From NCBI RefSeq assembly GCF_028453695.1, contig NC_135779.1, positions 4,216,001 through 4,280,000 on the forward strand: DNA of 64,000 nt, given 5' to 3'. How positions within the stretch are numbered: the first letter of the stretch is position 1; every line of letters starts with the position of its first letter. A model generated the notes under the pieces. It was not told the origin of the DNA. It worked only from the letters and a program-made list of their open reading frames with translations, and searched no databases. The stretch is from Augochlora pura (taxonomy: Eukaryota; Arthropoda; Insecta; Hymenoptera; Halictidae). Positions 25,314-39,374 of this stretch are shown here, piece after piece. A program made the position numbers and the translations under genes.

Positions 25314-27676
25314 AGGAAGGAAACCGGCGACGTCTTCTAATGACGCTTATTATCGGAGTCGCAGCGTGTCCGCTCAATGAAATAATAAAATCATCTTCGT
25401 AATGGTAGGCTCGCGCCGAGTCGCGTCGAGCCGGGCCGAGAGTTGTACGTGCGAGCGCGCGTAACGGAACCGCGGAAGGGACTCGGAAAAGTAATTTGCA
25501 CCGCGACCCATGACACTGCCATCTCGAGGCACGAATAATTGCGTCGTAACCGTTAGGGGGTGGAAGGTCGGCCAGCCGATGTGGATATCCACCGTGGCGA
25601 TGCGCCGGACGACGCATAAGAAACGTTATTAGTGGAAATTGCGTTGGGACCCTCGTGGATCGTGCTGCCGCCTTGGACATTTATCACGGCCGTTTATCAT
25701 AAACAATCAATCGCGGGATAAATGGATACGCTCGGAGGCTGAACGTTCTCAGTGCCTCCCTGAAGATGATCGAAGCACCGACTGGCTCCTTCCGACAGCC
25801 TGGCGGAACCAGGATATCATCGGGATCGCCGTCGTATGCTGGCCTAAACGCTTCCGTCACTAAACGTCACGGCGCTCGACGACGTTAATTAATTTTCAAT
25901 TAATTTTTCGTTCAGGCACGCTGGCTCGTGGAATGGCTAGGGGGTTGATTCGTGCCTCTTCCGGTTTCATAAACGTGCAGTGTAATCGCCGCTTAAACAT
26001 ACACGCTTCGGAAAGTGAATTTCTCAAGAACGTTATGACGTATAAAACTTGGAGGGTTGCCAAGTAAGCTATGTCACAGTTGTTAGAAAATTGCGTGACC
26101 GACGCACTTGTTCATCGATCGTAAATATCCGCGGCCGCAGTCCTTATTTTTCATATACTCTGTAAACGAAGATTGCTACTCAAGCAAATCGACTTCAAAG
26201 AATCGTGAAATTGAGCAATAAATTTCGCGACTGAGAAAGATGAACGACCGAGCGTTAACAGCGTAATAACAGCTGAAAAATTGTTAGCTGATAATTACAT
26301 AACGGTGATAATAGAAATTCGATGAACATTCAATTTGTGACTATTTCGTGGTACGTAATAGGTTATTAATAATTATTCGATGTCCGATCAGAAATTCAAC
26401 AGCTAATGATTCACCTTATTGCGGTTTAGAATTCCCGACGGACTTGTAACCTGTTCGCGAGAGAGCTTTCATGTTTGCACGGTTGCGTATGCGCTAATAG
26501 GAGGCATACGGTGACTAATTTTCGCCGAATCTAGGCAGAGAGGAACGTGTTTGTCAAGAGCTCTTCAGTTTCTCGAACGGGAGATTCGCGCCTGTTCGCC
26601 GCAGCGGTTCCGCGGCGTTTACATTTGCAATGCGATTTACGTAATGCGCCTGACACCTATCCGACGATTTTACGCAATCGTTTATTACAGGACTGGCTCT
26701 CGGGCGACGCGTTTAATCCGTCATCGCAACGGTACAAACCGAGATTCTCCTTCTACGGTCCGATAATCGCTCGTAATTCCGTTTACCCGCCGCGACGAGA
26801 CACGACGAGCTTTTCCTTCCGCTTCTCTCAGGCGATCGTCACGTGTGCACGAGAGACCCCCGTGCAACATTTGAATAACAGGTTGCAGCGAATTCGCAAA
26901 CACATCGAACGCACCCGGTTTACAGTTAGGCAAATGCCGAGCTAGAAATTACGCTATGCAAACAGGAACGTCGGAGACATTATTTTTAGCACGAGGAAAA
27001 ACGAATCCGAGCGGTGCAATTAGACGGACCAGACTCGTCGTCTGTTCTTTACTTATCGATGACACATGGTACATTAGTATTAACGCGGTAACAACTTGAA
27101 GATGTACAATGTATAACATCGTTAATTGGGAAGAGGTTGGATTAATTGGTTTTTCTAATGGAACGCTGTTTATGAGACTATGAAAACGCATCTACGCTCG
27201 ATATGCTCATACACCTCAATTAATATAGTTAGAACGAAATTACACGTCGAATCGTTATGCTGATCTAATTTAGAAAATATGGAGTCGAGAAAAAACTAGT
27301 CTGCCTCATTAGGAGAGGCACATTCCACAGGAGATTAAGGATCTCATCCAGCTTACTTTTTTCTAGTTTTAAAAACTAAACGCGCTGCATGCGTGTACGA
27401 TCCGCGATCCAGTTACAAAGTCCGTACACACTATCCAATAATTTTTATCAGCAACTGCAATGCGATCAGAGTGAAACGGATCCGAGAAAGTGTCGGTTTT
27501 TCTCGGTCAGTGAACGAACTTTTTATAAGATGGCCACTCGGATCACGTTAATTTCATTTAACTTTTCCTTCGAGCAGGATCGACAGGGCGCTTCGACGAA
27601 CCGAAAAGAAACGCGACAAACGAGTTTCCAGCTCGTCAGAGAAAAGCAAAAGTGACACTCCCAGAGCAGCAGCAGT

Positions 27677-27695
27677 GTCGTCGTCGTCGTCGTCT
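27677..27695. repeat. (TCG)6 microsatellite
   Basis: Six TCG triplets after a short AGC run. No accepted gene around it. Confidence 0.85.
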
Positions 27696-29377
27696 TTGCC
27701 GATGTCGGCCATCGCTGGCAGAAGAGTTTCGCTAACGTGATCACGTGCCTAGGAAACTCGCTCGATGTTATTAAATTCGTTGCTAACTATTAACTGCGGG
27801 ATCTCTTCGCAGGTGTAGCTCTCTATCACGGGCCACTTTGCTCGGCGATACGTGACGATATCCTTCCCCCCGCGAGGCCAATGACCATGACATCCTGACC
27901 CGCGGAGGTATTCATCAGCAAGATGATTACTACCATCGCGAAAAAACAACCCGATGAAAGAATAAGAGCGCGGTCCCGAAGAGGACCGGCCGCTGACCGG
28001 TGGATCCCTCGCGTTTGCTCTCTTTTCTTCGGGAATAATGGAGCAGAAAAAATTACAATCGCCCGGCATACTGAAATTGGTATTCACTTACGCGATGTTA
28101 AGGGGGCGGATCCCGGGGTGTCATTAGCTAAAGAATATTCTGTGTTCCAGCGGGTATACGATCATTTTTCGAGGCTATTAGGATCCGGACGTCTTCATTA
28201 GAAGTCATAAACCAGGTCCCGCCGTTGCTGAAATTCTTCGTTGCACCTATCCGCCGTGCTACATAATTTTCTACCCTTAAGCCTTTGCTGTTGGAACCAT
28301 TTTAGCTCGAAATCTGAACTGGCTTTCCCGACCTACAACATTTTCATTGTATAGAACCAGGTGGTATAACAGTGCTTAAAATATAAAGAAATTTGATCAT
28401 GTTAACATTATCTTAGAACGTGATATAACAATTTTTAATCACGCCTTGAAATCGCCACTGGAATGGGAAGGGTTCACTGCAGTATAGAAACCAAGTTAAA
28501 ATTGGTTTCGAGCTCTAATTGTTATTGTACTATCGATAGCCTGCTCTAGTGATTTATACTTCGTACAACGTCCGCAGTCTTGTTCTGAACTGGATCTGCA
28601 GGATCTTACGTAAAATTTCACTTTCATAAATTATTAAGGAAAGAACTACTTATCTCTTGTGGATTCCAGAAGATATTGAGCAATAAAAAAAAAGTAGAAA
28701 CGCAACGAGTGTATATAATTGCCATAAACACATAAAGATTCGCACTCTCTCCCCTTTTTTTTTCCCTCTAAGTTTACCCCTTCGCATTACTGAATACACT
28801 TAATTCATTGATCTACATTATATGTAAAATTGAATAGACTGCGAAGTGAAATTACGGAAACACGAACGAATTCCACGAGCGAATTATAAGATGTCAGAAA
28901 GGAAACGCTTTCGACCGCAAAGGGTTAAAAGACCGGGCAAGAAAAAGCCCGGCGATCCTCTGACGCGCGGCGCAACAATGGCGACCGCACGATGCTGCGA
29001 CACCTCGCCCACCGTTTTTCCGTGTCTGGCGGATTGAACCCGATTCTTGAATATGCCCGAACGCCGGCGACCGTGTGTACGAAGCGGTGCAGGAATCGCA
29101 TACAAAGCGCAACAGAGAGGAGCGACGTGGATTCGAGCGTGCCACGCTCGGGAAGCAAAACATTTATTCCGCTTCCTGATGCAGAAGGGGCCGAAGCGGT
29201 CGCTCCTCGGAGGCGAAAGCAACCGAGGGGAATCACGACGAGGGAAACGTCGGAGAGCCACGTAACAGGCGCGATACGAAAGCGATTCCTGGAGACAAAG
29301 GAAAACGTGTAGCTACACGCCCGGTTAAAAGGAGCGACCTCCTTGAGAACGGTCCTTGACTCGTAGAGACGGCCGAG

Positions 29378-29591
29378 ATAAGAAGAAGGAGAAGCGGTGC
29401 AAGTAGTTGTAGAAGTAGAAGAAGAAGAAGAAGAAGAAGTGGTAGAAGAAGAAGAAGACGACGACGAATAAGAAGACGAAGAAGAAGACGAAGAAGAGAA
29501 GGCAACAGCAGGAGCAGCGGCAAGAGGATGAGCCAAAAGGAGAAGGGACAGGAGAAGAAGAGAAGAGAGAAGGGAGACCCGGAGGCGAGTA
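29378..29591. repeat. long GAA/GAC-rich purine tract
   Basis: About 210 bp made mostly of AGA, GAA and GAC triplets with few pyrimidines. Read on the minus strand it gives artificial poly-Ser and poly-Leu frames. Polypurine runs of this length can form triplex (H-DNA) structures. Confidence 0.85.
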
Positions 29592-31289
29592 ATGGCGCCT
29601 ACACTCGGTGGCCGCGAAAGGGCGAAGAATATTCTGCTTCCGAGGAGCGCGATATACAAGCCGGCAGAATACGCGAGCTGCATCCAGCGTTCGGAGGACG
29701 AAGAGGATGGAGCAAGACGGAGAACACTGTGGAAAATGTATCCAGCCGCGGCATGGGTACCGGTCGACCGTTTCTCTTCTTCTCCCGTGCTTTTCCCTGC
29801 TCTAATGCGGTTAATTAAACAACCAGCAAAACGATATTCCAGGAATGAGATCGTAGAGGCTAAGAATGAAATCCCGGGCTCGCTGTAACTACGGCAGAGA
29901 GCATCGAAGAATGACCGCGCGGGACTAGGGACAGTTTTACTGCCGCCACGTTTGGTTAATGTTGGCCGCCCGGTGCCCCGGCGCGAGATAAAATGTTACC
30001 GGTCTCCTTCGTCGTCTATATTTATTCCGAGCTTTATTAGATGTAGAAGCTACGTGACGAGAAATCCCGTGTAATAAAATTCGAGGGAGTCGCCGAGTGA
30101 TATCACAATCCCGGCTGCTTGTCTGCCGACTCTCTGGTAGCACCTTCTCGATATCCTAATATGGAGGCTGTTAGCAATCCTTGAAATTGGATTTTTGAAA
30201 TGAACGGATTCAGGACTTCGCCGCGTCTCGAATGTCTTTAACGGAATGAGGATTTGGTTAAGAATGCGACAGCCGCGCGGATCAGAAAGGCGCAGCACGA
30301 ATATTCAGGATTAACTTGCGGAATGGGCGATAATATGGAAAAATCGTTGAATGAATTAGTGTAGGACATTATCGTTAGACGATAAGAATTAATCCCCTTG
30401 GGATGAAATCTTTCGAATCTATATAATCGTATAAATAGGTGAGATTTAAAACAATAAAAAGATTCAAGGAAGAAATAAAACTGTACATGGCTCCTATGTT
30501 TTGCGCAAGGTGCAGAAAGGCTTCATTTTGTATAAATATCCGCAGACTTCTGCATCGTTTGCAGAATAATTCGAGCAACGCTGAACAAAACAGTAGATGA
30601 TCCAGTTCTTCTCAGAGAGAAGCCTTTTTACTGTTACAAAATATGCCCATCCGCAAAGAGTGGATGATCGTTGGCTCCCGCAGAGGCTCTACGAAGCGGC
30701 GGATCGGTCGAAGACCTGCTCTCATAGCTCCCGTGCCACTTTTTCGCCGTTCCGTTGGCAGGCCGAGGTCGTGAACCGAGCATGCAAATACGGTGGCAAA
30801 AAGTTGATGGCTTTTCGATCGGTCGAAACGATCCGGGGTTTTCGATACGAACGTGACCGTTCGGGCCAACGAAACCATTTACACATTTCCCTCGAATGCA
30901 TTCGACCCATGCGGCCCCTTGGCTGGAGGTTCAACGGAAAGGCGTCATAAATTACAAGGCGAATCCATCGGGAAAAATTAACGATTCGATCCAGACGATG
31001 CGGTCTAATGTACGCGGACGTTCCTCGCCTTCCACGTCCGGAATGATACCTCCGGGCATACGATGCAGAAGGTCGCGAGGTGTGCTCATTCGTGACCAGA
31101 AAAATTTCTCGAAGGGAAAACCTGGAGAACACCGGAGAAAGATCGAGAGGACGCGAGCCCGCATACACCCTTCCGCACATACATGTGCTCGAAAGGTATA
31201 CACGCAGGCACGTTCTCTCTTCGTCTCGCCTTTCTTTCCTCTCTCTTTCGTTCTGACGGAGAACTTGGAAGGAAAGAAACCGAAGAGGA

Positions 31290-31357
31290 GCGAGAAAGAG
31301 AGAGAGAGAGAGAAAGAAAGACAGCGATCGAAAGAGAGAGCGAGAGAAAGAGAAGGT
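31290..31357. repeat. (GA)n-rich microsatellite
   Basis: AGAGAGAGAGAGAGAG core within a longer GA-rich stretch interrupted by AAAG and CGATCG. GA repeats are binding sites for GAGA-type factors in insects, so a regulatory role is possible. Confidence 0.8.
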
Positions 31358-34329
31358 GCGAGTGGCGTCTCAGGAACGAAGGATGCCTATAATCGGCAAT
31401 GGACGACCGCACCTCGCCACTTTCGCGTTGCTTGACGTGGATACCGGTCTAACCGATCGACCGGTTAATCATCGTCGTCTTCGGCTGGATTCTATCTCGC
31501 GCACACCGCACACGCATGCTCGCATTTATTATACGGTAGCTGGCCGGCGATTTCGTGGGGCCCTGCGACCCGGCCCATCGCAGCACGTAATTTAATTAAT
31601 CGCGGGATAATCGCCGCTAATAGCCGCTTCCTAAAACCGATGCTTGTAACGGATCGGCTCTAAACACCGCATAAAAGTCGCGCGGTGATCAATTGCTTCT
31701 AAAAATGGGACCACGATCATTATTATTTGACAACTTGCTCATCGACAGATAACAAAACGGAACATCTTTGTAAGTGCGCGCATCGTTTCTATTAAGTAAT
31801 GGCATAACATCGTTATTTTTATCGCTAAATCCACGAAGCTCGTCATTGGAATGAAATTATGTGAAAATAACTGTTCAAGCCTTGCGCCAACACCCATATT
31901 TTCTGCGACGTTCACTAACGTCGTTCATGATTTCAACGTAGAGCGATATCATCGAGTCGCGGAACAGGGCCAACGGCATTGATAAAATTCGAAACAGGCA
32001 CATGAGAATACGCCCATAATTGCGATTATCACGCGTTGTCCTTGTTAAATGCATTTCATTAATACAAAATATGCGAACATCGAAGGTGTTAAATAACGTA
32101 TATGACTAAGAGACACAAATTGCAATTATATCCTTGCGTTTTATAATTTTCTCATCGCTTTGCCGTTAATTGTTTATCCTATTAGATCGGAAGATGCGCA
32201 TTGTTCGGATCGTGGTAATACGGTCGTTATGGTATTTATCAAGATACCGGGTATGGTAGGAAATCGTCATTAAAAAAATAATGCAACAGTGTTTTTGTCC
32301 CGGACAAACGAAGAGGCTACGGCAGATGCAATTGCAATCGGCGATTTCAGGCGTGCCCGCGCATAGGCAATAACGAGTCGCGCGGCTAAGATGCAATTGG
32401 GCCGAGGAAACCGCCGCGGGGATGCATAATTGAATCGATTCCAAGTTAAATATTACTTGCGAAACTCATAAATATGCAAAGGTTATGCGGGGGGAGGTAC
32501 TGGATGATCCCCATTTTCAGACTTTTCATCCGCGAGATCGAACTGGCAAAAAGCCCGCTCCAGGTTCGTACACGACCCCGACCATGCTGGGCACACGATC
32601 CCATTTTTGCCCTTGAGCGACCGTTCGATCGATTCGATCCGATTCAATTCCCATGGTAATAAGACGTGGTGCATCCGCGGCTGAATAACTTCCTTTACAG
32701 ATTCGCGTACTCGAAAGCAGATTTGAACGAGACAAGAACCGGTAGAAGCGGTCGAAAGCATTCCAAGGGCCAGCGCGACCCATCCGTGACCCCCAAGGAC
32801 GCCGAGGACCATCGTGTCCCCTCTACCTTGTCTCCAAGAACCATCAATGCCCTTTCGGGACCACGCAAGTTTGCGAGAATCCTCCGGATACCTCACTGCC
32901 CAGCCAAGGGTCCCCTAAGATCCCCATCGAATTCTTGAGCATCGATTTGGCCAATGTCGACCCTTTGCTATCGAATCAGGCGCCACTAGTCTCTGCCAAT
33001 ATAGTATTTTTTTAAAGTGAAAGTACCGTCTACAGTCAACGAAGCAGAATAACGAAGGGACGAAGATATGCGTCGATTACAATTCTGTTTTAGGTTTATA
33101 AAATGTAAGTTTGCTGTTGTGCAAAATTTCATCAGAATACATGGAGTCTGTCCGTTTCGAATTAACGGGGAATTTTTAGCGAACGTGTTCGAAACATTGT
33201 TAAACGTTACGAAAACGTTTCCCACGGAGCCTGACTCAGTTACGAGAGCAACATTACTGTGATCAACGGAGCACTCTAACAGGATTCCAGCGTGGAACGT
33301 GCGTGCTCCGGATCGTTCAGCGTATCGCCAGGAATAAAATCTTGACTACGTCGGGATGCAACATTTCGTGATCGTCCGAGTTAAGTCGTTTCCTGTGCGA
33401 ACGCGTAGATCCCCGGTGGACAAGAACAGCCATCAATTCGAAAGGAGTCCGTGTAATAACGACGGGGAGTCATGCGACAGAGAAAATTGCCAGCCGTGGT
33501 AACAGCACGCCGTGTTTCCCGATGAGGAGGGCGTAATTTGACTTCCTTAATTATCAAGATCGAGAGACGTTCGCATACGCGTTATGCGGCCAGATCTAGA
33601 TTTCCCACTAGAGTTTATGCTTCCCAAGTCGATACGGCATGCTCGGGGTTCCCGAAACGGTCGCTAGAATTTTTCAACGCGAGATCCCGTTCGTTTCTAC
33701 AAAGATCCAAGGGGACGGAGAGCGATCGCGTGCGATGGTTCGATACTCGCCGAGATTTGGAGCAGAGATTATTTTGCGAAACCGATCACAATAGTGGTCG
33801 AGTAAAATGTTAGACGGCTAACGAATCGCAGTCCGAGAATAGCTATGTCGCGCGCTTATTAATTATTTCCAGCAGAGACGCGCGGCGGATGCGACTGCTC
33901 GGACGCGTCTGTTGCCGTGCTTCGCGTGCGATACACATTTTGTTTGCGTAATCAATCCGGCCGTCAACGAAAAGTTCAAACGGGGTCACAGGTAGCAAAC
34001 GAGGCGATTTTCCCATTTCGAGACCGCTACGGGACAATGTTTTACAATGCTCGGCGACTCAATCGTACCGTCGGGGAAAAATAACCGTGACTCGGTGGAC
34101 TTCTGAAGACGGTGGATACAACATGTAGCACGCGTCCGGTGTTGCAATCACCTTGAAAGATTCTTCGAAATGCGCTTTAATATTAAGAGATTTGAATTTA
34201 ACGCTCATGCATATTGCGAACGCTGATACCAGTAATTAACGTTGAACATACCGGCCACTAAAGATGTCTGACATATGTCCTTCGATAAGAATTACAAGAC
34301 AAAATTGATTTAGACGTCTTGCTGCTTCA

Positions 34330-34453
34330 TTATAATGTGTGCTTGACTGAATAAATTTACTGAATTATTTGCTATGAAATTGTTAGCACGATTCCGGCAA
34401 TTTTGAAATAAAAAAATGTGAAACCAGTCATTTTAATCAGATTTGCAGGTTTA
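34330..34453 (+). repeat. dispersed repeat, copy 1
   Basis: Aligns over about 124 bp in the same orientation with 41670-41793. Shared blocks are TTATAAT(G/AGC)GTGTGC, TGAAATAAAAAA and TGTGAAACC(A/G)GTCATTT, then GCAGGTTTA / GTAGGTTTA. No coding capacity. Probably an old copy of an unnamed transposon or retroposon. Confidence 0.6.
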
Positions 34454-37400
34454 TAGGAAGTGGAAAAATATTCAACCATGACGAAATTTTGTTCTACCCC
34501 AATAGATTTTAAACGACTAATCTTCCAAAAATGCTGGTATATAGTATATTCTACGCCTAGTATTATTATACATGCAATTTCAATTTGTCGAACGGATCGC
34601 AAAACACTAAGAAAGAAGATACTACTTGTGTCAACAAGCAAAGGCGGGCTATGTGCATTTAACACGATACGGAGATCCCGTTTTTAAACATTCTATTAAA
34701 CGTATTTAGATCGATCGGTATCGGGGGCGTGCGATTGAGAAACTTTCCAGCCCACAAGCGTTTTGTGCGTCCACGCAGTCGCGCCGATTTCAGCCGTTTC
34801 GAATCGTAACCAGGAAAATGACGGACTCGCTGCACCGCGACCTCGACAATGCCTTTCGCTGTCGATCGAGCATTGTGCGCTGCTTCGATCGGTGACATAA
34901 GAAACGCCCGCCGCGGGAAAGTAATATTGCGTTTTAAACGGTGATCCGGTAATCACCACGGTAAATAGGAAACAACAAGCAAACAGAAGGAACATTGCCA
35001 AGGATGACGAGTTTAATCGTTCGAGAAGTACGAGCACTTATTCGAATAAAGAATGATTAATGGCAGATTAGTCCACAAATGATGTATTTCTTCCTCTTTG
35101 AAGGCATCGTTACTTTAACGAGCAAAGTAAATAAAATGTAAAGGATAGCGAATGTTAAAAGCAGACATTTTTAAACGTCAATGTTACCTCGCAACTGAGC
35201 GATTAACGCGACAATTGCCGAAAGCCTACCCCAAAAGTTCTTACGAAATCTAAACAATTTGATTAATAAAACTGAAACTAGAAAGCTTCAATTTATTACA
35301 GCGAATTTTATTCAGCGAACTTTGAAAACCAAAGTCGGCGTCGTCTGCATATGTAATTAGAAACAGAAGATTTTAATGAAATATGAACGATGCATATTAT
35401 ACACTCGTGTCGACAGCAAAATTCTGCAGTAACGAGTGGCAATCACGTAACATCTCGTCCGAACGGAAGCGAAGCTAAAGCCGCGGTTTAAACCGTACTT
35501 TCGAGCTGACAATCGGCTCGTAGAAGTTAGTTAACATTCTACCGGTTGTACACCGAAAAAAAGGCGAAGCGAGGAAGACGCTCGGAACGATTCGAATGCC
35601 GTGCGGGAGACTTCGATGCCCGGCGAGGCAGGATCGCCGTTCCCGAAGCGTTAAATATACCCTACGGTCAGCTAACAATTTCCTTTGTGTCGCGGGCACG
35701 TTTCGATGCTTATGGTTTCCCGTTTAACATGCGGAACACTGGAATCCCGGCTACGTTAAAACGGCTTCATTGTGCGGCGACGTACGATCGCGATTTTAAA
35801 CGGCAGCTTTCGATTCCGGCGGGCATAATCCAGCGATCGATATTAGCGTGGTCGCGGACCACAAGCGGCCCAGAAGCAAATGATGGCATAATGTATTCGG
35901 AATGCATTTGCAAGATAATAGGCGGCCCGATGGCGTTCGAGGGACGTCCCCTGTAAGAAGTAGCCGCGTCGCGTTGCATCCAGATGCAATACCCGGCAAG
36001 GAAACTCCGTGGAAAACGTGAACGAAGAAAAGAGGCGAACGCCGACAGAGTCGCTTCGATGAATTTCAATATAGCTCGGTCTCGCTCGACGACTACGCCT
36101 TTTATCGTCTCTAAACCGCATCCTTACACGGTTTTATCGTTAATCTCGACTTCCTAGCGAGCTCGCGCACGAGAGTTTCCGTCTGCCGTCATTATCATAA
36201 ATCGCGCGACGTCTCCCGTCTTCGTTTTTTTTTCATACGGTCTCTCCTTTTTGCAAACGAACCGTCGATTACCGCTAACTTGGCAATGTCGCCGGGAGCC
36301 GCGCGCGCACACGCTCACCGTTCTCCTTAATCATCTATATTTTTATATTCCTAACAGGACTTACGCAATGCCCGCCGTATCGTTGGTAAATATAGGTACT
36401 TGCGTTAGATCCAAAGGCGGTGACGCCGCGTCCAAGTCCATAAAAGCGCACCAAAAGGATCACTCCCGATACACTCACGGTATGCGTCGCGTATCCTTTT
36501 CGACTATACATAGAACTTTCTTGTTCACTCACTCGCGGCCACGACTCGCCACACTCACGGCTCCGTTTTTCTCCTGTCCGCTACTTAAGCTTCTTAATCA
36601 TCCCCCGCGACGTTCTCGCATCCTCTCCTCCACGGTCCTCGAAAACCACGCACACTCACGTCCGCGAAACCGGATCCGTGGCCGGTGAACTTCTATACTT
36701 GTCACAGAAAGTGTCTCCGCGCGGAATCACTGCAACACCATGCCCCGAGGCACGTACGATGCTCTGATCTCTATACCTGCGAAACCTTCTCGATTTTCGC
36801 GATTTTCACGGTCCCCGGCCGCCTCGTCCTTGATCGGTAAACCAATACCAGCTGACCTCGGGTGAAGGGGCTAATAATCGTCGAGGAATTTACTCTAATA
36901 CCACGGATGAGGCAGCTTACACGGGTTTATTCACGGAAGATCGTAAGCATCGTTTTCAATGGCAATTAAAGAAGCAGATCGGACACGCGCACCTCGTCCA
37001 ACGTGAAAGTTATTAATAATGTGAAGATGATTTAGCGATCACTGCTTAGGTATTTGCTTTCATTGAAATGTGTACTATTGTTTCAGATACTCGTTCGAGT
37101 TATTAACATTTTTTAGATGGTTCGGATGACGCATTTGTCATCGTTCGGAATTTTACAAAGCGTTCTCTGATATTAGGGTATATAATATAAAATGTTTTTT
37201 TTCCGTTTTTGAATCTTTTCCCACAACACCGGCGACAAACCACTTAGTCGTAACGCAAACGAGTTCAGCGAGGTTCAACACTTTTTCCAAATACAGAAGT
37301 GCATTCGATCGATTGCGCAATCCCAGATTACATCTGGCTTCTGTTTAACGACGATCGTGGACATTCGCAATGAGTCATTCTCAGAATTAGAACATATTTG

Positions 37401-38979
37401 AACCTAATCTATGCCGCAACCTAGTAAGACGAGGGACAGAGGGTTAATACCAACGAATTCAAGGTCGGGAACGCGACTTTCGACGAGTTGAGCAACGAGC
37501 GACAAGTGGATGAGACCTATTCAATCGTCTATGTTAGATCTTCGGTTGACGGATCTCTGGATAGAAGAGGATGTGTACAAAACGATGTCGCAAGCGTCGA
37601 ACAAATTTGCCGACAAAAGTTGGAGCGATTTTGCGATCACGCCTTTCCTTTCGGTGTGGCTCCGCAGCTTTTGCCGTGCGTGTTCGCTTTCTAAAGTCGA
37701 GGGGACCGGTCGCCGTTGGAACCGGAAATGCGGCTGGTCCGCCGAAAAAGTCGCGAGGACCGTTCTGCAAATGCTTGTTAATCGGACAAGCGAAGCGCGG
37801 CCAGTGTGGCAGAAAAATTACAGGGAAACGAATCGAGAGGATTCGTTCTAACGCGCAAAAAAAGAGCGACCGACCCGCGTTACGGCTAGGTAGTCGCATA
37901 ATTTCTGATCAGGCGGCTCGCGCGCCTCGCGCGCATCCTTGACACCATCTGCCTAAAGGATGTGCTAAAGGTCGTAGCTATCGCGCGGTCTGACATAACG
38001 TCCGATTTCGCGATCGGACAGTTCCCTCGAAAGAATTCCACGGCAAACAGATATTCCGCGACAAAACGCGAAAACACATATTTTCACGAACCGAGAATCG
38101 AGTGCGTGAGCCACGCTGCACGAAGCTCATTTCACCGATGGAAACGCCGGATATTTATAGCAGCGGGAACGCGAGATGAAAGTAACACGGCACGGCAAAA
38201 GTGTAACACTTTTACGGAAGATGGAGAACCGGTGGTCTTTCCAGATCCTCCGCGAGGATCTATTATTAATTCAAGGCCGGATCGGCCGGCCAGAGGATCA
38301 AGAACGAAGGGAACGTTTCTGGGACTGGACGCGCCCAGGAACAATAACATTCCTTCGGGATCGGGCTGACTCCATTTTGGAGAACGTCGAGTCTGAGCAC
38401 ACCTCGAGCGAGTTTTTTTGCCGTGTCCTCGGAGGGGATATCCCGCATCGTTGTCGACTGACACCAGGCGACAGATGCTCGCGAATCTTCTCGGGATCAG
38501 CCTTGACTCTAGCACAGACTGAACCAGTTTTCAACTGCCAGGCTTCGAGGTGTTCTCCGTCTTATCAACGCGGGAGAGCGACGGTCGGAACGGTCGCCGA
38601 ATGGAGAAACTATCGCCCGATATCGGATCATGTCTGCCGTTCCCGCGGCTCTGGTTCCATACGCCGGGTTTCGCGAGAGAAACGGGTAAGAGGGACGGAG
38701 AGACGCTGCGCGAAAGCTTGTGCGAGAAACGGTAACGGGCTCGCGAGAGCTCGATTTCGGAATTCGGAGCGAGCGACAAGAGTTTCGGGCTGTTCGTGGA
38801 GCGTTCGTGGATCCATGGTGAAGACTGTTTCCCCGCGATCATAACTTACCCGTCCCCATGGCTGACAGCAGCCTCCTTCAGCCACGATCGTTCCTTGTAT
38901 AAGTGGTCCAATGCTGGATGGTTTCACTGGCCGGTCAACAGTGTGAAAGAAAAAATAAATAAACCACTGAACACCTTTC

Positions 38980-39095
38980 GGTGATGACGTCGTGAAAAGG
39001 ACGAACTCCTCGTCCAGCCGGTAGACCGCGGACGAACTGGCGGCTGGCGAAGACTTTTGGTGAGACTTCGACGTGAGACAACGACGACGTCATCG
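38980..39095. repeat. inverted repeat around CRE-like TGACGTC cores
   Basis: CGGTGATGACGTCGT (38979-38993) and ACGACGTCATCGCCG (39084-39098) are inverted copies about 90 bp apart with one mismatch. TGACGTCA-type cores are bZIP (CREB/ATF) sites. Could be a regulatory pair or terminal repeats of a very small element. Confidence 0.5.
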
Positions 39096-39374
39096 CCGGC
39101 CTGGTGTCTCATTGGCCGGCGGTCCTTCTCTTTGCTCGACTTGCCTCTCTCTTTTCACCGGACTCCCTCCTCTCCTTTTCCTTCTACGAACTCCTCTCTC
39201 GCCGCTCTCGCCTCCACCTCTTCCGCCGCCCTCGCCGCTCCGCGAACTTCCTCTCCTCTCCGTCTCTCAGGTGAGCGCGTACGATCGCTCTTACCTGTTC
39301 TGGCTCACTCCCACGGCGGCGGGGCTAGAGCGCCGGAGTCGCTCGAACGACGCGCGAACTCCGAGAGCTCGACG

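Larger units (their letters stand above)
12327..27675. other. noncoding DNA upstream of dumpy coding exons (left part)
   Basis: No gene is supported here. Open frames of up to about 215 codons exist on both strands, but they overlap each other, lack family resemblance and follow from GC- and CpG-rich or purine-rich composition. Because a dumpy 5' exon must lie to the right of 12326, some of this is probably dumpy intron 1 and regulatory DNA. Separate entries list the AAG and CTG microsatellites, hairpins, TATA-like sites and a CG tract found here. Confidence 0.6.
27696..39374. other. noncoding DNA, middle part of the gene-poor stretch
   Basis: No gene is supported. It contains a 23-bp hairpin at 28487-28509 (GAAACCAA/TTGGTTTC, 7-nt loop), a palindromic CTATCGATAG at 28530-28539, two purine-rich tracts, one copy of a dispersed repeat (34330) and a CRE-like inverted repeat (38981). 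Several sites of TAATTAAT type (for example near 31591 in AATTTAATTAATCGCG) would suit homeodomain binding, as expected for enhancers of a developmentally regulated neighbour, but this is inference. Confidence 0.55.

Noticed and set aside
25021..25680. 219-codon minus-strand frame
   Set aside because: Stop-poor because of GC and CpG content; no motif, and the opposite strand is also open in part.
28925..29683. 252-codon minus-strand frame rich in Ser and Leu
   Set aside because: It is the complement of a GAA/GAC microsatellite tract; the frame is open only because of repeat composition and has no domain or splice support.
32630..32660. B-box-like GATTCAATTCC, possible tRNA
   Set aside because: No A box at the right distance and no cloverleaf could be drawn.
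38176..38844. 222-codon plus-strand frame
   Set aside because: Arg-rich translation of CpG-rich DNA, with several competing frames on both strands and no domain recognised.
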